From positions 1 through 41,916 of the forward strand of contig JALOAH010000038.1 of the NCBI GenBank assembly GCA_023228865.1: a stretch of 41,916 nucleotides of DNA, read 5' to 3'. The notes below the pieces were generated by a model. That model saw only the letters and a list, made by a program, of their open reading frames with translations. It ran no database searches and was not told the DNA's origin. The position numbers and the translations under genes were made by a program. Positions within the stretch are counted from its first letter, which is position 1. Each line of letters opens with the position of its first letter. Below are positions 15,576 through 28,324 of the stretch, one piece after another. The DNA is from Porticoccaceae bacterium (GTDB lineage Bacteria; Pseudomonadota; Gammaproteobacteria; Pseudomonadales; Porticoccaceae).

Positions 15576-18500
15576 CACTGATACTCTTTCTGTGCCTTGG
15601 CCAACTCCATTACGCCTTGGATATCCACATCATAACCAGCTGTCTCTTCTCGAACAGCATTGGCAATTTCTCGCTCTTTGAAGCGATCCCCTACCCAGTC
15701 CGCCTTCTTGGTATAACGAATGGCACTATCGATTTTGGTAGCCAACACTTCGTCGTTACCGAAGTTATCGTAGAAAGCGCGCTTGGGATTAGAATCCATA
15801 GATGGCGGATAGTTAGAAGCCGTTTGTTGTGGGCGAATCACCTTGCGGGATAACTCACGAATCCGTTCCAGGTATTCCTGATAGTCAATTGCCTTTTGGC
15901 GACGCAGCTCAATCAACTCGTCCAACAGTACCGACATTTGCTCGTAATACTTTGGGTTAACCGGGTTTTCATCGACGATGGTCTTGCGCACATTATTTTC
16001 GATGGTTTCTGCCATCGCTTCTGGATTATTGCGAATATTCTCCGGCAGGCTATCTGCAGCAACGGCGCCTTTTTCGACGATCAGCTCGATCAGGCCAAGC
16101 TCTTCAAAATCCATCAGCACTTCGCTGTCGTCCGCGCGAATATACATATCGAGAAGGTGGCGCATCGCGGGTTCAAAGCGTTTCATTTCCACCAAATCGC
16201 CGCTGGCCAATTTCACTTCGTCACGAACTTTTTCAAAGTGAACAACGTCCGACCGAATCCCATTAATCTCCTGGGCGGAGTAACCTGCATCGGGCATTTC
16301 GTTGGCGATATTGGCAAACGCCCGCAGCAGCTTGGCCACATTTTGATACAGGGTTAAGCGCAGTGCCTCTTTCTCGGTTAATTCATCCTGATTCGTACCC
16401 GACTCACCACAAAAATAGTGGATATAGTCCTGGGTATTACGAGGGGCTTTTACGGGTTCACAAAGGGCGCGCACCATCTCCAGCGCGTTATCCAAATCGA
16501 GCCTGGCCTGCTCCAGGCGATCTTTTAAAAGCCCGGCAACATCTTCCTTGTCGTAGCCATCAAATGCGCCCTGGGTATAGTCAGAAATCGCTTTATCCAG
16601 CGAACGGAACAGATCCTTGTAGTCGATAATATAACCGTATTCTTTATCATCGCCATCCAAACGGTTCACGCGGCAAATAGCCTGAAACAGATTGTGGTCA
16701 GCCATTTGTTTGTCGATATACAAATAGGTTGCCGAGGGCGCATCAAATCCTGTCAGCAGTTTATCGACCACGATTAACAGTCGCATCTGCCCTGGCTCAT
16801 CAATAAACTGCTTTTTAACTTCTTTTTCAAACTCTTCGACACGATTGGCAGCTTTGTCTTCCGATTGCTCAAAATAGTCCGCCAGCATTCTGCGGTAAAT
16901 ATCGTATTTGAAAAGCTTCTCCGTTAAACCTTCGCCGGTCTCTTCGCCTTTAATACTGGCCGCCGTTGGCTGAAAACTGGTGACAATGGCAACCTTGCCA
17001 GCCAAATCTGTTTGGCTGAACATTTCATAGGCTTTACAGGCCTGATAAACGCTGGCGCACACCAACATGGCATTGCCGTAGCCATCCATCAGGCGCGGCT
17101 TGGTATCCATGTCCAACAGAATGTCATTGACGATTTGCTGCAAACGGGATTTGCTCGACAGCACCTTTTGCATGGTGCCCCATTTTTGCTTGAGCTGGGT
17201 TTTGGCTATCCGTGAAAGTCCTCGGGTTTTCGCTTCAAACCACTCATCGACCTTTTTCTCCGAGGTAATGTGCTGGTCGATGTCGCGGGCTTCATAGCGC
17301 AAATCCAGCACCACGCCATCGGCGACAGCTTCGTCAAACTTGTAGGTATGAATGTAGGGACCAAACACCTCTACGGATTTTTTCTTGTCCTTTTTCATCA
17401 GCGGCGTGCCGGTAAAGCCGACAAACATCGCTTCTGGCCCCTCTTTGTTTTTAAACAGGGACTTCATCGCTTCGTGCAACTTGCCCGACTGAGTACGGTG
17501 GCATTCATCAACAAATACGAATAGGTCGCCTTTGGCTTTAAAGTCCGATGGTAGGGATTTCTTTAACTCGGCAATAAACTCATCCGTCGCGGTATCGTTT
17601 TCCGAATCAGACTGCCGACCAAATTTATGGACTAAAGAGCATACCAACCAAGGGTTGGGCTGATTGAGCGTCGCCACCAAATCAGCACCACTTTTAGTGC
17701 GATAAATATCTTCCTCAACACCAGTGAACACTTTTTCAATCTGTTCGTCCAGCTCAGTACGGTCAGTCACGATCAGCACACGAGCGTCTTTGACATTCTC
17801 ACGTATCCATTTGGCCAGCCATACCATAGTCAGGCTTTTGCCAGAACCTTGCGTATGCCAAATAATGCCGCCTTCTCGCCTTGCGATATGGCGTTTTGCC
17901 GCTTCAATACCAAAGAACTGATTGTGACGACAGGTCTTTTTAATACCCGCATCGAAAACAATAAAATCGTGGATAATTTGCAGCAAGCGCCCTTTATTGC
18001 ATACGCGGCTCAGGTGAAAGTCGAGCTTATGGCTATACCCGTTTTCTACCTCTTCTTTCCATTCAAGATAGTACTTCTCTGGTGTTTCAATCGTGCCGTA
18101 ACGCAAGCCTTGCGTGTCGTTACCCGCCATCACCAATTGCATGGTGGTAAAGAAGTTACGGATAAAATCTTTCTTTTGGTTATCGAGGTTCTGGCGAATA
18201 CCCTCAGAGACAGACACCGAAGAGCGTTTCAGCTCAATCACACCAAGCGCGATACCATTGACATACAACACAATATCTGGACGTTTTTTGTTCTCGCCCT
18301 TAATGGAAACTTCTTCGGCAATGGCAAAATCGTTCGCCTCAGGGTTCTTCCAGTCAATCAACCATACAGTTTCGTTTAAGTGACCTGCGCCTTCTTTATC
18401 TTTCACGCCGTAACGCAGCAAGCGATAAACCTCTTTGTTGGCGTAATAGAGCTTTTTACCTTCGCCCAGTGCTGCTGCCGTATCCAATTGGCGAATAGCA

Positions 18501-18682
18501 CGATTGATCAACGCCTCGCTAACACCGCGTTTTTTGAGCCAATCAACGAGGATATCCACTTCAATATTTTTATTATTAGCGCGGTCCTGCCAATCGCCTA
18601 AATAGCGATAGCCTAAGTCAGTTTGAAAAAACTGAACGATACGATTTTGGGTAGCGCGCTCGCGCTGGCCTACATTACTCAT
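15575..18682 (-). CDS. hsdR: Type I restriction enzyme R subunit (HsdR)
   Basis: This 1035-residue motor and nuclease subunit cuts unmodified DNA far from its recognition site after ATP-driven translocation. Visible parts are the PD-(D/E)xK nuclease (PDIVLYVNG at about 135 and VIELKRSS with E150 and K152), Walker A in HTQGSGKS (276-283), Walker B in [10 protein letters not shown] (DECH 392-395), the motif FVGFTGTPL, and later [15 protein letters not shown] and CRVNRLD of the second helicase domain. I chose the start at 18682 ([10 protein letters not shown]), which overlaps the preceding stop by eight bases, rather than a farther in-frame codon inside that gene. Length and motifs are intact, so the enzyme is probably active with HsdM and HsdS. 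Confidence 0.96.
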   Translation of the reverse strand: MSNVGQRERATQNRIVQFFQTDLGYRYLGDWQDRANNKNIEVDILVDWLKKRGVSEALINRAIRQLDTAAALGEGKKLYYANKEVYRLLRYGVKDKEGAGHLNETVWLIDWKNPEANDFAIAEEVSIKGENKKRPDIVLYVNGIALGVIELKRSSVSVSEGIRQNLDNQKKDFIRNFFTTMQLVMAGNDTQGLRYGTIETPEKYYLEWKEEVENGYSHKLDFHLSRVCNKGRLLQIIHDFIVFDAGIKKTCRHNQFFGIEAAKRHIARREGGIIWHTQGSGKSLTMVWLAKWIRENVKDARVLIVTDRTELDEQIEKVFTGVEEDIYRTKSGADLVATLNQPNPWLVCSLVHKFGRQSDSENDTATDEFIAELKKSLPSDFKAKGDLFVFVDECHRTQSGKLHEAMKSLFKNKEGPEAMFVGFTGTPLMKKDKKKSVEVFGPYIHTYKFDEAVADGVVLDLRYEARDIDQHITSEKKVDEWFEAKTRGLSRIAKTQLKQKWGTMQKVLSSKSRLQQIVNDILLDMDTKPRLMDGYGNAMLVCASVYQACKAYEMFSQTDLAGKVAIVTSFQPTAASIKGEETGEGLTEKLFKYDIYRRMLADYFEQSEDKAANRVEEFEKEVKKQFIDEPGQMRLLIVVDKLLTGFDAPSATYLYIDKQMADHNLFQAICRVNRLDGDDKEYGYIIDYKDLFRSLDKAISDYTQGAFDGYDKEDVAGLLKDRLEQARLDLDNALEMVRALCEPVKAPRNTQDYIHYFCGESGTNQDELTEKEALRLTLYQNVAKLLRAFANIANEMPDAGYSAQEINGIRSDVVHFEKVRDEVKLASGDLVEMKRFEPAMRHLLDMYIRADDSEVLMDFEELGLIELIVEKGAVAADSLPENIRNNPEAMAETIENNVRKTIVDENPVNPKYYEQMSVLLDELIELRRQKAIDYQEYLERIRELSRKVIRPQQTASNYPPSMDSNPKRAFYDNFGNDEVLATKIDSAIRYTKKADWVGDRFKEREIANAVREETAGYDVDIQGVMELAKAQKEYQ

Positions 18683-20714
18683 AGCTAAAACCCTTATTCG
18701 AATCCTTTTCAAACACCGTTAACATGGCTTTTTCATGAACGACTATTTGAGTTTCTGACCATTCGCCATCAACGTTCATCAACTTAATCATTTCATACAG
18801 CTTAAGGCTATCAATGCTTTTGGCTGCAATAGCAGCTTTAAAATGATCACGCTTAGCGGTGGGTTGTACGTTACTTAATTTTGAATTTTTGCTATGGCTA
18901 ATCAAGCACAAATTACCAAAGCGATGCAAATCAGCATCCGGCAGTACATGATGCCCATCAAGTGGGTGCTGCGGATAAAAGTGTTCAACAGAGCTTCGGA
19001 AGGTAAACTCAAACTGAGTAATCACATCATCCGTTTTGTTTGGTTTTCCCTCACACCACAACAAGTAATCGAGATAGTTAAACACTAAGTTATTTTCAAT
19101 TGCGCCATAACGCAGCTTTACTAATACTTGCTGATTATTTGAATCAAATGCTGAATATTCTTTGTTTTGAAAAATCATTTGGTAGTAATCAGCAGGAGAT
19201 GCACTTAAAAAACGACCATATACAAATTGACGAGATAAATATTCAAGCTTCTGCAAATAAAGACGAGGCGTAATTTCATCCATAGCAAACAAATGGAACA
19301 ATGCACCATTTAACCAGTGCTTATAAACCAGTGTCGGTGTGGAAACATGCAAAGCACTTAACAGCATTAAAATCTGACGATTTATCCCTTCAAAGCCATC
19401 TTCATTATCCTGTTCTTCGCTGCCACCAAAAGTATTAATGTAGCTCTGACTCTTAGCGTTATAAAAATGCAGCTTTTTCAAGCTCCACCTATCTTTGCCA
19501 TCACTAAATTCCCGCTTAATGATGTACTGGTCAAAAAGATATTTGCACTTGAGTAACGCGAATACAAAGTCTTTAACTGCGTTAATTTTGTTACTGCCAT
19601 TTTCTTTCAAGTAGGCATCGAACTGCTCTAACAAACGCTTATCGTCCAACGCGACATCCTGTTTTGTTAACACTCTTAAAACATGCAGCAAGAAGTTTGA
19701 AAAATTAATAACGCTATTAAAGCGCTCTGGTGTCTGCGTTAGATCAGCGCTAAACGTTGACTGAGGGGGCTTTGCTAATATTTCCTTGAATGTCAGCGAT
19801 ACAGCCTGACCTTGCCCACTCTTTTGAGTGTTTGTCACGGCAATGCTTGCAGCTAAATCAGCGTAGCAGGTTGGCGTAAACTGCCCCCAATGATCCTTAC
19901 CAAAAACAGTGTGCCTTTCGTCTGGGGTAAAACCGTATTGAACGTAACGCTCCATATTGGCCGTTGCGTCCCACACCTTGCCCAGTAGCTGTATGCTCTG
20001 TTCGCGCTCATCAATATCGGTAATTTCATTTAATACCGACATTAATCTTGCTTTGACGACCTCGTGCTTTTCTAGCTGCTCACCGCGATTATTCATTACC
20101 TCAAAATAATGATTTAAATCGGTATCTTTGGGCACAGATACTCGGGCTATTTCTACCTTTTCGTAAAGGTATTGGCAAAATCCTTCAAGCTTATCCCCCA
20201 AAGCTAATAAGCCCTTTTCTAGCAAAGAGAAACCATTCACCACATCGAGGTTGTAGTCATCGGTTTTTAAGTGTTCTAGTGCAACGCCTTGAATTAGGCA
20301 GGCAAAGGTATCCGATGATTTTTGGCGGCTTTCAAAATTGAGATTAGGAGTAGTGTACCAGCCCATATCGACAGTCACTTTGCCTGCAGCATATAAGCGT
20401 TTGAGAGCAAAGGTTAATAAGGTGAGTGTGGTAAAACGTTGTTGCCCATCAATCACTTCAAAGCTGCCATCGTTACGCTCAAATACGACCAACGTGCCAA
20501 TGTAGTAGGTTTGATCTGGTTTACTATGTTGATAATCCAATACGTCTTGGATCAGTTGGTTGATTTCACCCTCACCCCACGCATAGTTCCGTTGATACAT
20601 AGGGACGACATATTGGCTTGCATCACAAAGTAATTTTTTAACCTTAAAGCTGACAATTGCTTTACCATCAGCCCCATCATTGTATTTCGTGTATGGCATC
20701 CGAACATTACTCAT
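18675..20714 (-). CDS. DUF262 + DUF1524 protein (GmrSD-like nuclease candidate)
   Basis: This 679-residue protein has an N-terminal DUF262 (ParB/GmrS-like) domain with [11 protein letters not shown] (about 36-46) and the DGQQR nucleotide motif (89-93). A long helical middle follows, then a C-terminal DUF1524 HNH-type segment: VEHFYPQHP (from about 576) and [19 protein letters not shown] (about 597-615). This is the domain order of GmrSD, a type IV enzyme that attacks glucosylated hydroxymethylcytosine DNA. It overlaps DUF262 gene 1 by eight bases and hsdR by eight bases, so it sits inside the type I operon. Its DNA looks AT-richer than the chromosomal backbone. The nuclease activity is inferred from the motifs. 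Confidence 0.85.
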   Translation of the reverse strand: MSNVRMPYTKYNDGADGKAIVSFKVKKLLCDASQYVVPMYQRNYAWGEGEINQLIQDVLDYQHSKPDQTYYIGTLVVFERNDGSFEVIDGQQRFTTLTLLTFALKRLYAAGKVTVDMGWYTTPNLNFESRQKSSDTFACLIQGVALEHLKTDDYNLDVVNGFSLLEKGLLALGDKLEGFCQYLYEKVEIARVSVPKDTDLNHYFEVMNNRGEQLEKHEVVKARLMSVLNEITDIDEREQSIQLLGKVWDATANMERYVQYGFTPDERHTVFGKDHWGQFTPTCYADLAASIAVTNTQKSGQGQAVSLTFKEILAKPPQSTFSADLTQTPERFNSVINFSNFLLHVLRVLTKQDVALDDKRLLEQFDAYLKENGSNKINAVKDFVFALLKCKYLFDQYIIKREFSDGKDRWSLKKLHFYNAKSQSYINTFGGSEEQDNEDGFEGINRQILMLLSALHVSTPTLVYKHWLNGALFHLFAMDEITPRLYLQKLEYLSRQFVYGRFLSASPADYYQMIFQNKEYSAFDSNNQQVLVKLRYGAIENNLVFNYLDYLLWCEGKPNKTDDVITQFEFTFRSSVEHFYPQHPLDGHHVLPDADLHRFGNLCLISHSKNSKLSNVQPTAKRDHFKAAIAAKSIDSLKLYEMIKLMNVDGEWSETQIVVHEKAMLTVFEKDSNKGFSYE

Positions 20715-22137
20715 AGTACTTCATTTCCTTAAACAGCTCGGTAATTTCACTAAGATTGGTTCCCTTGCAATCAGGCGCTTTAAGTGTGGATAGCGGCCAA
20801 TTTAAAACATCACTTGGTTGCACCGCTTGCTTTATTCGCTCAAATACATTGTGCGTTAGCGCATGTTTATCCATACGCTCTATACCCACCACCTGCATTT
20901 CTAAGCGGCAGCTATATGCCCAAACAAACAGCTTCTCTATCGCTTGTGAAATCTGATGTGCGCCAAACTTATCTAGATAAAAAATTACCGCACAATCAAA
21001 CAGTGTGCGCACATAGCCATCCCCTGTGCGGGTTCGAGAGCGGTAGGTATTTACGGTATGTAAAATCTTACAAGCTAAGGGCTCTAGCTCATGGCCGAGT
21101 ATGCGAATGCTCTGTTTTTCTTCACTAACCTTGGCCTTATCTTTTCCACTTCGTTCATCGCTTACGATCTCAGCTATTTTTTGTTGGTAATGGCTGGTCA
21201 TTTCAAAAAAACGCCTACCATTTATGATCATCTGATCAAGGTGAAAAGGGAAACTCATGTGTTGGTGATCAATATGGCGCTGGTACTGGCCGTTATAGTC
21301 ATCAACAAAATGGTGAGCGATTCGAAGCGGCTCCACATAAGGGTAAAGCCCTACCTGATCAAGATTGACTCCTTTAAATAAACCCACTTTAGATTTATTA
21401 AAGTATTGTGCCGATTTACCTTGCGCCCAGTTGCGAATACGAAACAAATAGTTGGAAAACAGTCGCGCCAACTGTTCACTTTCCAGGCTTTCCCAATGGC
21501 GCACCGAGTCTGCTTTAAGCTCCGTTTCAGTTTGCGAAAACTCACGCAAATGAAAAGCTTTTAATAAGTCATGCGGGTCTAAATCTCGGCCTCTGGCGTT
21601 TTGCGAGTCAAAAAACTGGAAAGCCTCTGACACATCATCAAGCACAAAGGTAACCACTTCACAGCGGTTTAATAAAAAATCAATATCCGCCTCTGTAAAG
21701 TCATTGCGTGCAACGGCACGTTTTGCCGCCATAAAGTTTTGGTGCAAATTACGCTGTGAAATATCGCTGTTAAACGTTTGTCGTTGCAAAAAGGTGTTAA
21801 CAGGCTCAACAAGTGAGGTAAGCGTGTCTTTTACATCCTGCCGTTTTAATCCTGCCAAACGCTCGTCTAACAAGGCTTTTACTAAAAGCACCAAGGTCAA
21901 TGTGCGCTGCTGCCCGTCAACAATATCGAGCTTTTCTGCGCCATTGTCTGTGTGTTTATGAAACACCACTGAGCCTAAACGGTAAGCCGATTTCTCTCGA
22001 TATACGCTCAAATCACTTAACAAATCCGCCAAATTTTCTTGTGACCATTTGTAAGGCCGTTGATAGGCAGGAATAGCTAGGTTTGGTAGAGTCAGTAATA
22101 ACTTAACTTGTATAACTTGCTTATTGATACTGTCCAT
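20707..22137 (-). CDS. DUF262 protein without nuclease domain
   Basis: This 476-residue protein has a clear DUF262 domain: [10 protein letters not shown] at 22-31 and [11 protein letters not shown] with DGQQR at 74-78. The rest is helical. I see no EHxxP or GNLxLL...N segment at the end, so the DUF1524 HNH domain of its neighbour is missing. It could act as a sensor or NTPase partner for the following DUF262+DUF1524 protein, much as GmrS partners GmrD when they are separate chains; that is inference. It starts 12 bp after hsdS and overlaps the next gene by eight bases. DUF262 proteins inserted in type I loci are known from other bacteria (rlo genes in Campylobacter). Confidence 0.84.
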   Translation of the reverse strand: MDSINKQVIQVKLLLTLPNLAIPAYQRPYKWSQENLADLLSDLSVYREKSAYRLGSVVFHKHTDNGAEKLDIVDGQQRTLTLVLLVKALLDERLAGLKRQDVKDTLTSLVEPVNTFLQRQTFNSDISQRNLHQNFMAAKRAVARNDFTEADIDFLLNRCEVVTFVLDDVSEAFQFFDSQNARGRDLDPHDLLKAFHLREFSQTETELKADSVRHWESLESEQLARLFSNYLFRIRNWAQGKSAQYFNKSKVGLFKGVNLDQVGLYPYVEPLRIAHHFVDDYNGQYQRHIDHQHMSFPFHLDQMIINGRRFFEMTSHYQQKIAEIVSDERSGKDKAKVSEEKQSIRILGHELEPLACKILHTVNTYRSRTRTGDGYVRTLFDCAVIFYLDKFGAHQISQAIEKLFVWAYSCRLEMQVVGIERMDKHALTHNVFERIKQAVQPSDVLNWPLSTLKAPDCKGTNLSEITELFKEMKYYE

Positions 22138-22149
22138 AGCCTACACCTT

Positions 22150-23634
22150 TTAGTCCTTATTAAACGGCAACCGCGTTTTACCCGTCAGCAGCTCTTGCAT
22201 CATGCCTTGTTTGATTTGGCGGGTTTTGCCAAGGCGTTGTTCCAGCGCCTGAATTTCTGCGTCCATATCGGAGAGGATGGTGGCGATGGCGGTTTGTTCT
22301 TTTATGGATGGGAGCGGCACCTTTGCTTTTCTGATATCTGACGTACCGATATTTGCCTGCACCCCTAACGAAGCAACACCCTTACAATATGTTTTCCAAA
22401 CAGGCAAACAGCTCAGAAAACTAAAGTATCCCGTATAAGCAATTTCATTTTTAAGCCGAAGCAAGCCAACGCGTTGGTTTAGAAGTGCTATACCACCTAA
22501 CTTAGCGATTGTCATTTGACCGATAAGATTTTTATCTGGAGTCACATCAGTCATCGCTATTAGGAGATCACCGTCTCGAACCCAAAACTCCTTAAGCGAA
22601 TCCTGTTGTTCCGAATCCCATTTATTCACCTTGGAGATATCAAACTGAAATGAGCCTGAAAGTCCAATTTGAGCCATAGTAATGATTGGTGTTCCAGTAG
22701 AGGAGTATCCATTTGCCGAGAAAGCATACCCATTTCGAAATTCCTTCAATGTGCAGCCAAACTCCACAACCTCCCAATCCTCAGGTACTTCGCCCAATTC
22801 ACTTGGCTTGGTGCGTTTTGGCGTACCATCTTCACGCAGGGCGAATTGCGGCAGGCGGGTGCGGCCGGTGAGGAGTTGTTGCATGGTAGCGGTTTTAATG
22901 GCCTGTTTTTTGGCGATCAGTTTTTCCAGCTCGCGGATCAGTGCATCGACATCGGATAGGGCATTGGCGATGGCGGTTTGTTCTATGATATTAGGCAGTG
23001 GAATTGAAAGTCTTTTTAATATGCTGGCATTTAGCACTGCCATCGTCCCACCTTGCGCGGACATCGCTAAATAAGACTGAACCCTTTCAGACTCAAAGAG
23101 ATTCTTAAAAAATAGGGGAATAATTTTATTTTGATTGAGTCTAAATCTCAAAAGCCGAGGATTAATAATACCTTTCGCAGCATTCTCCGGAATAATTAAT
23201 AACTTGCCTGCCGTCCCAACAAGACTTAAAAGAATATCGCCCGGAAGTACCTCACAGCTTCTCAACTGACGAAATTTCAATTCATCAACAAAATAGTCGC
23301 CGAATTGATGGTCTCCACTAATTACCTGTTCTTGCCCATAAATCTTAAAGCCGTCATTTACATAGATATCTTTTGTCAAAGATGAGCCAAATGGCCCTGC
23401 TTTAATGGCAGGCTGACCGATTACATTGAGAGACTCTATTTCTACAAGTTCCCAATCCGCAGGTATTAAACCTAGCTCGGTCTGTTTAAACTCAAAACAC
23501 GCACCTTCTGCGGCATCAACCAAATACTGCGCACTCATTTCAGCAATTTCATTCACATTATGTCGACCATCCATGCCTCCACCCTTCGGGCCGCCGGTTC
23601 CGGCGTTCAAATGTTTTCCCGAAAAATTTGTCAT
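22150..23634 (-). CDS. hsdS: Type I restriction specificity subunit (HsdS)
   Basis: This 494-residue subunit chooses the DNA sequence bound by the complex. Two target-recognition halves are each followed by a matching helical spacer: the first ends IEQTAIANALSDVDALI ... LLTGRTRLP, the second IKEQTAIATILSDMDAEI ... LLTGKTRLP. The two unlike variable regions imply a two-part recognition site with a gap. The start ATG at 23634 overlaps the hsdM stop as ATGA; a GTG three codons earlier is less likely. The first recognition domain is preceded by about 60 extra residues including a Gly-rich stretch (about 9-22), which is unusual for HsdS. No internal frameshift is visible. Confidence 0.94.
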   Translation of the reverse strand: MTNFSGKHLNAGTGGPKGGGMDGRHNVNEIAEMSAQYLVDAAEGACFEFKQTELGLIPADWELVEIESLNVIGQPAIKAGPFGSSLTKDIYVNDGFKIYGQEQVISGDHQFGDYFVDELKFRQLRSCEVLPGDILLSLVGTAGKLLIIPENAAKGIINPRLLRFRLNQNKIIPLFFKNLFESERVQSYLAMSAQGGTMAVLNASILKRLSIPLPNIIEQTAIANALSDVDALIRELEKLIAKKQAIKTATMQQLLTGRTRLPQFALREDGTPKRTKPSELGEVPEDWEVVEFGCTLKEFRNGYAFSANGYSSTGTPIITMAQIGLSGSFQFDISKVNKWDSEQQDSLKEFWVRDGDLLIAMTDVTPDKNLIGQMTIAKLGGIALLNQRVGLLRLKNEIAYTGYFSFLSCLPVWKTYCKGVASLGVQANIGTSDIRKAKVPLPSIKEQTAIATILSDMDAEIQALEQRLGKTRQIKQGMMQELLTGKTRLPFNKD

Positions 23635-26051
23635 AGCGTCCACTCCAAGCCCATGGCTTTTAGGTGGCCTGCCACCTTGTCGCTTAAGCTCTCTACCGAT
23701 TGGGTAAGGGCTGGCAGTGGCTCGCTGTAACGCTCTTCCAGCTCTTTGACACGATTAGCCAGTTGCTGCGTCACGCGCTCGATTTCGGCAACGATATTGC
23801 TTTCAAGCGTTGCCAGCCATTTGTCATCCACAACCAGAGATTTGATCTCATCGATGCTGAGTTTGGGGTATTGCTTACATACCGCTAAATCGAGGGCTTC
23901 TTGCGCGTCTTTTAGGGCTTTTTTGGCATCACCCTCAGCATCAAACAGCTTTTTGGCTTGTTTTAGTACGGCTTTTTCATCGGCGTCAGTGGCTAGTTTC
24001 AAACGCGCCGTCACCGTGGCTTTGGTGACTTTGTCTTTGTCATTCAAGGCATCATTCAGCAAACCGTCGTCACCACTGTTTTCTTCCAGATAGGCTTCTA
24101 GCTCTTGGCTGGCGCTATCCAATAGCGATTGCAGCGTATCGACTTTGACTTGTTCGGCGGCAAAAAAGCGCGCCACGATCAACGCCGGAGGGATGAGTTC
24201 GGCTTTGTATTTGGCTTTACCAATCACTAAATCAGGCGATTCTTTCAGTTTTTCGCCTTTTTTGACGACTAACTCACGCAGCACCTTGCCTGCTGGCCAG
24301 CCGTCTTGCACCAATACATACACATCGTCTTGCATCACCTCTTCCCAATAGTCCATCAGGATCTGGTAAATATCGTATTTACTCAGCAGTGGCGTTTGCG
24401 CATAGCTTTGCAGCAAATCTTCGCTGATGCGATGAATAATCTGTTTTGGCGATTCATCTTGCGCTATGGCGTGGAGGTTTGAACGCTGCGCCCATTCTGT
24501 AAAGGGCACTAGGCTTTGTGTGGCGAAGGTTTTGAACTCGTCATGGCTCAGGATGGTGCTTTTCACCTCGGAGGCTTTAACCAAGGCTTTGCTATAACCT
24601 TCACGGGCAGGCTCAAACAAGGTCGCACGAATGCTCGGGAAGACTTGCCAGAAGCGCTCTAAGGCATCGATGTCGCGGTTTGGAATGCCGCCTTGCAGAT
24701 GGGCGCTTAAATCGTGCAGGTCTTCCGGTTCGCTGGAATCGATGTAGCGGGGAATATTGAGGTTGTAGTCGTTACCGGCGATTTCACTGAGCGGCACCAT
24801 ACGCGAGTAGCGCGGTAGTTCTAGCTGCTTGGTGAAGACATCGACGATTTTATGAATATCTTGGCTGCGCAGGCGGTTTTTATTGCCGTCTTTGGCAAAG
24901 CCTTTGCTGGCATCGACCATAAAGATGCCGCTGCGAGCGTTCGCGTGCTCTTTGTTGATGACGATAATACAAGCAGGAATGCCGGTGCCGTAAAACAGGT
25001 TGGCCGGTAAACCGATTATGCCTTTGATGTAACCTTGCTTGATGAGGTTTTCACGAATGCGCGCTTCGGCGTTGCCACGGAACAAAACGCCGTGAGGCAG
25101 AATGACCGCGCCTTTACCGGTGCTTTTTAGGCTTTTAATAATGTGCAGCAAAAAGGTGTAGTCGCCATTTTTCTCGGGTGGAATGCCCCAACTGAAACGG
25201 CCAAATTCATCCTCTTGCGGGTTAATGCCGCTGGTCCAGTTTTTGTTGGAAAACGGTGGGTTGGCCACGGCGAAATCAAAAGTCTTAAGTTGGCCGTTTG
25301 CCTCTTTCCATTGCGGGTCAGCAATGGTGTTGCCTTTCCAGATTTTGGCGGTGGCGTTGTTGTGCAGGATCATGTTCATACGCGCCAAGGCACTGGTGGC
25401 GTTGTCCATCTCCTGGCCAAAAATACTCAAGCCACGCGGCGCTTCATCACTGGCTTTTAACAATAGCGAGCCCGAGCCGCAGGTTGGGTCGTACACGGTG
25501 GCATCTTGCGGGGTATTGCTATCAATACCAATGACTTTAGAGAGGATGCGTGACACTTCCGATGGGGTATAAAACTGTCCTTTAGATTTACCTGATTCGG
25601 TTGCAAAGTGGCGCATCAAGTATTCGTAAGCATCGCCCAACAAGTCATCGCCATCGGCGCGGTTATCGCCAAGGTTTAGCCCTTCAAAAATGCCGATTAG
25701 CTTACCTAGCCGATCAACCATCTCTTTACCTTTGCCAAGCTTGTCTTCATCGTTAAAGTCGGCAACGTCTATCACGCCTTTGAGATCGTTTTCTTCGGCC
25801 AGTGCGCTGATGACTTTGTTGATTTTGTCGCCGATTTCTTTGTCGCCTTTCAGCGCAACCATATCGTCAAAACTGGCACCTTGTGGCACTACAATCATGC
25901 CGTAAGGGTCGCCTTTGTATTTGTCAGAGACATACTTCATAAACAGCATGGTCAGCACATAGTCTTTGTACTGGCTGGCGTCCATACCGCCGCGCAGCTC
26001 GTCGCAGCTGGCCCAAAGGGAGGAGTAGAGTTCGGTTTTCTTGATGGCCAT
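23631..26051 (-). CDS. hsdM: Type I DNA methyltransferase subunit (HsdM), long form
   Basis: This 806-residue N6-adenine methyltransferase protects host sites and forms the enzyme core with HsdS. The N-terminal HsdM helical domain (about 5-150) leads to GQFYTPSEV (159-167), the SAM-binding YDPTCGSGSLLL (187-198) and the catalytic NPPF (264-267). The catalytic unit fits within about 480 residues. The remaining 300 or so form a C-terminal extension, including a charged, probably coiled-coil stretch (about 620-790) rich in Lys, Glu and Ala. An AAGGA site lies about seven bases before the ATG. It is the first gene of the nine-gene minus-strand operon, so the promoter should lie in 26052-26110. 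Confidence 0.95.
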   Translation of the reverse strand: MAIKKTELYSSLWASCDELRGGMDASQYKDYVLTMLFMKYVSDKYKGDPYGMIVVPQGASFDDMVALKGDKEIGDKINKVISALAEENDLKGVIDVADFNDEDKLGKGKEMVDRLGKLIGIFEGLNLGDNRADGDDLLGDAYEYLMRHFATESGKSKGQFYTPSEVSRILSKVIGIDSNTPQDATVYDPTCGSGSLLLKASDEAPRGLSIFGQEMDNATSALARMNMILHNNATAKIWKGNTIADPQWKEANGQLKTFDFAVANPPFSNKNWTSGINPQEDEFGRFSWGIPPEKNGDYTFLLHIIKSLKSTGKGAVILPHGVLFRGNAEARIRENLIKQGYIKGIIGLPANLFYGTGIPACIIVINKEHANARSGIFMVDASKGFAKDGNKNRLRSQDIHKIVDVFTKQLELPRYSRMVPLSEIAGNDYNLNIPRYIDSSEPEDLHDLSAHLQGGIPNRDIDALERFWQVFPSIRATLFEPAREGYSKALVKASEVKSTILSHDEFKTFATQSLVPFTEWAQRSNLHAIAQDESPKQIIHRISEDLLQSYAQTPLLSKYDIYQILMDYWEEVMQDDVYVLVQDGWPAGKVLRELVVKKGEKLKESPDLVIGKAKYKAELIPPALIVARFFAAEQVKVDTLQSLLDSASQELEAYLEENSGDDGLLNDALNDKDKVTKATVTARLKLATDADEKAVLKQAKKLFDAEGDAKKALKDAQEALDLAVCKQYPKLSIDEIKSLVVDDKWLATLESNIVAEIERVTQQLANRVKELEERYSEPLPALTQSVESLSDKVAGHLKAMGLEWTL

Positions 26052-26422
26052 TTAAATTCCTTGGCAACGATTTAGTGCCGTTATGCCCTTATATTCATTG
26101 TTAAGGACGCTCTGGTTAATGTCATTCCCGCGCAGGCGGGAATCTATAACCGCTTGATTTTTCTGGACTCCAGCCTACGCGGGAGTGACGAAAACAGCGT
26201 TAATCAGAGCTTCCTTGAAATTTGTCGATGTTGAACCCGGCAGCTTGCAGACGCTGGTTCAGGTTGCCCATTTTCCTCTATCCAGTGCCGCAACTGCTGG
26301 TCAATCAAACCGTCTCGATGGTGGAGGAACGGGGTGCGGGAACGGGTATGAGTCGAGGCTCTGGTTGCCACGCCAGTGGGAACCAGGTGCCATTTGAAGC
26401 CGCTATGGTCACATTGCCATCA
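26052..26422. other. Gene-free stretch between parE and hsdM
   Basis: About 370 bases lie between the parE stop and the hsdM start, both on the minus strand. The hsdM-proximal 50 bases presumably hold the operon promoter, but I could not pick a convincing -35/-10 pair. The middle is the MITE-like palindrome at 26105-26214. The parE-proximal 208 bases (26215-26422) contain only short or interrupted frames. One minus-strand frame stays open for about 65 codons without recognisable similarity. This may be the decayed end of a gene that used to follow parE. Confidence 0.5.
26105..26214. repeat. MITE-like palindromic repeat with nested inverted repeats
   Basis: The outer arms are 26105-26119 (GGACGCTCTGGTTAA) and the reverse complement of 26200-26214 (GGAAGCTCTGATTAA), matching at 12 or 13 of 15 positions. 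Nested inside, GTCATTCCCGCG at 26121-26132 pairs with 26178-26189, whose reverse complement is GTCACTCCCGCG. The left inner arm also contains its own small palindrome, CCCGC..GCGGG. There is no coding capacity. The build, short terminal inverted repeats around a folded core, fits a non-autonomous mobile element. The core resembles the GTCATTCCCGC-type repeats common in proteobacteria. Confidence 0.7.

Positions 26423-28324
<1,902 letters not shown>

Noticed and set aside
26121..26189. CRISPR-like repeat at the island edge
   Set aside because: There are only two inverted arms, no direct repeats with regular spacers and no cas genes.
26215..26422. Possible transposase remnant between parE and the repeat
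   Set aside because: One minus-strand frame is open for about 65 codons but I recognise no transposase motif, so I left it as unassigned sequence.
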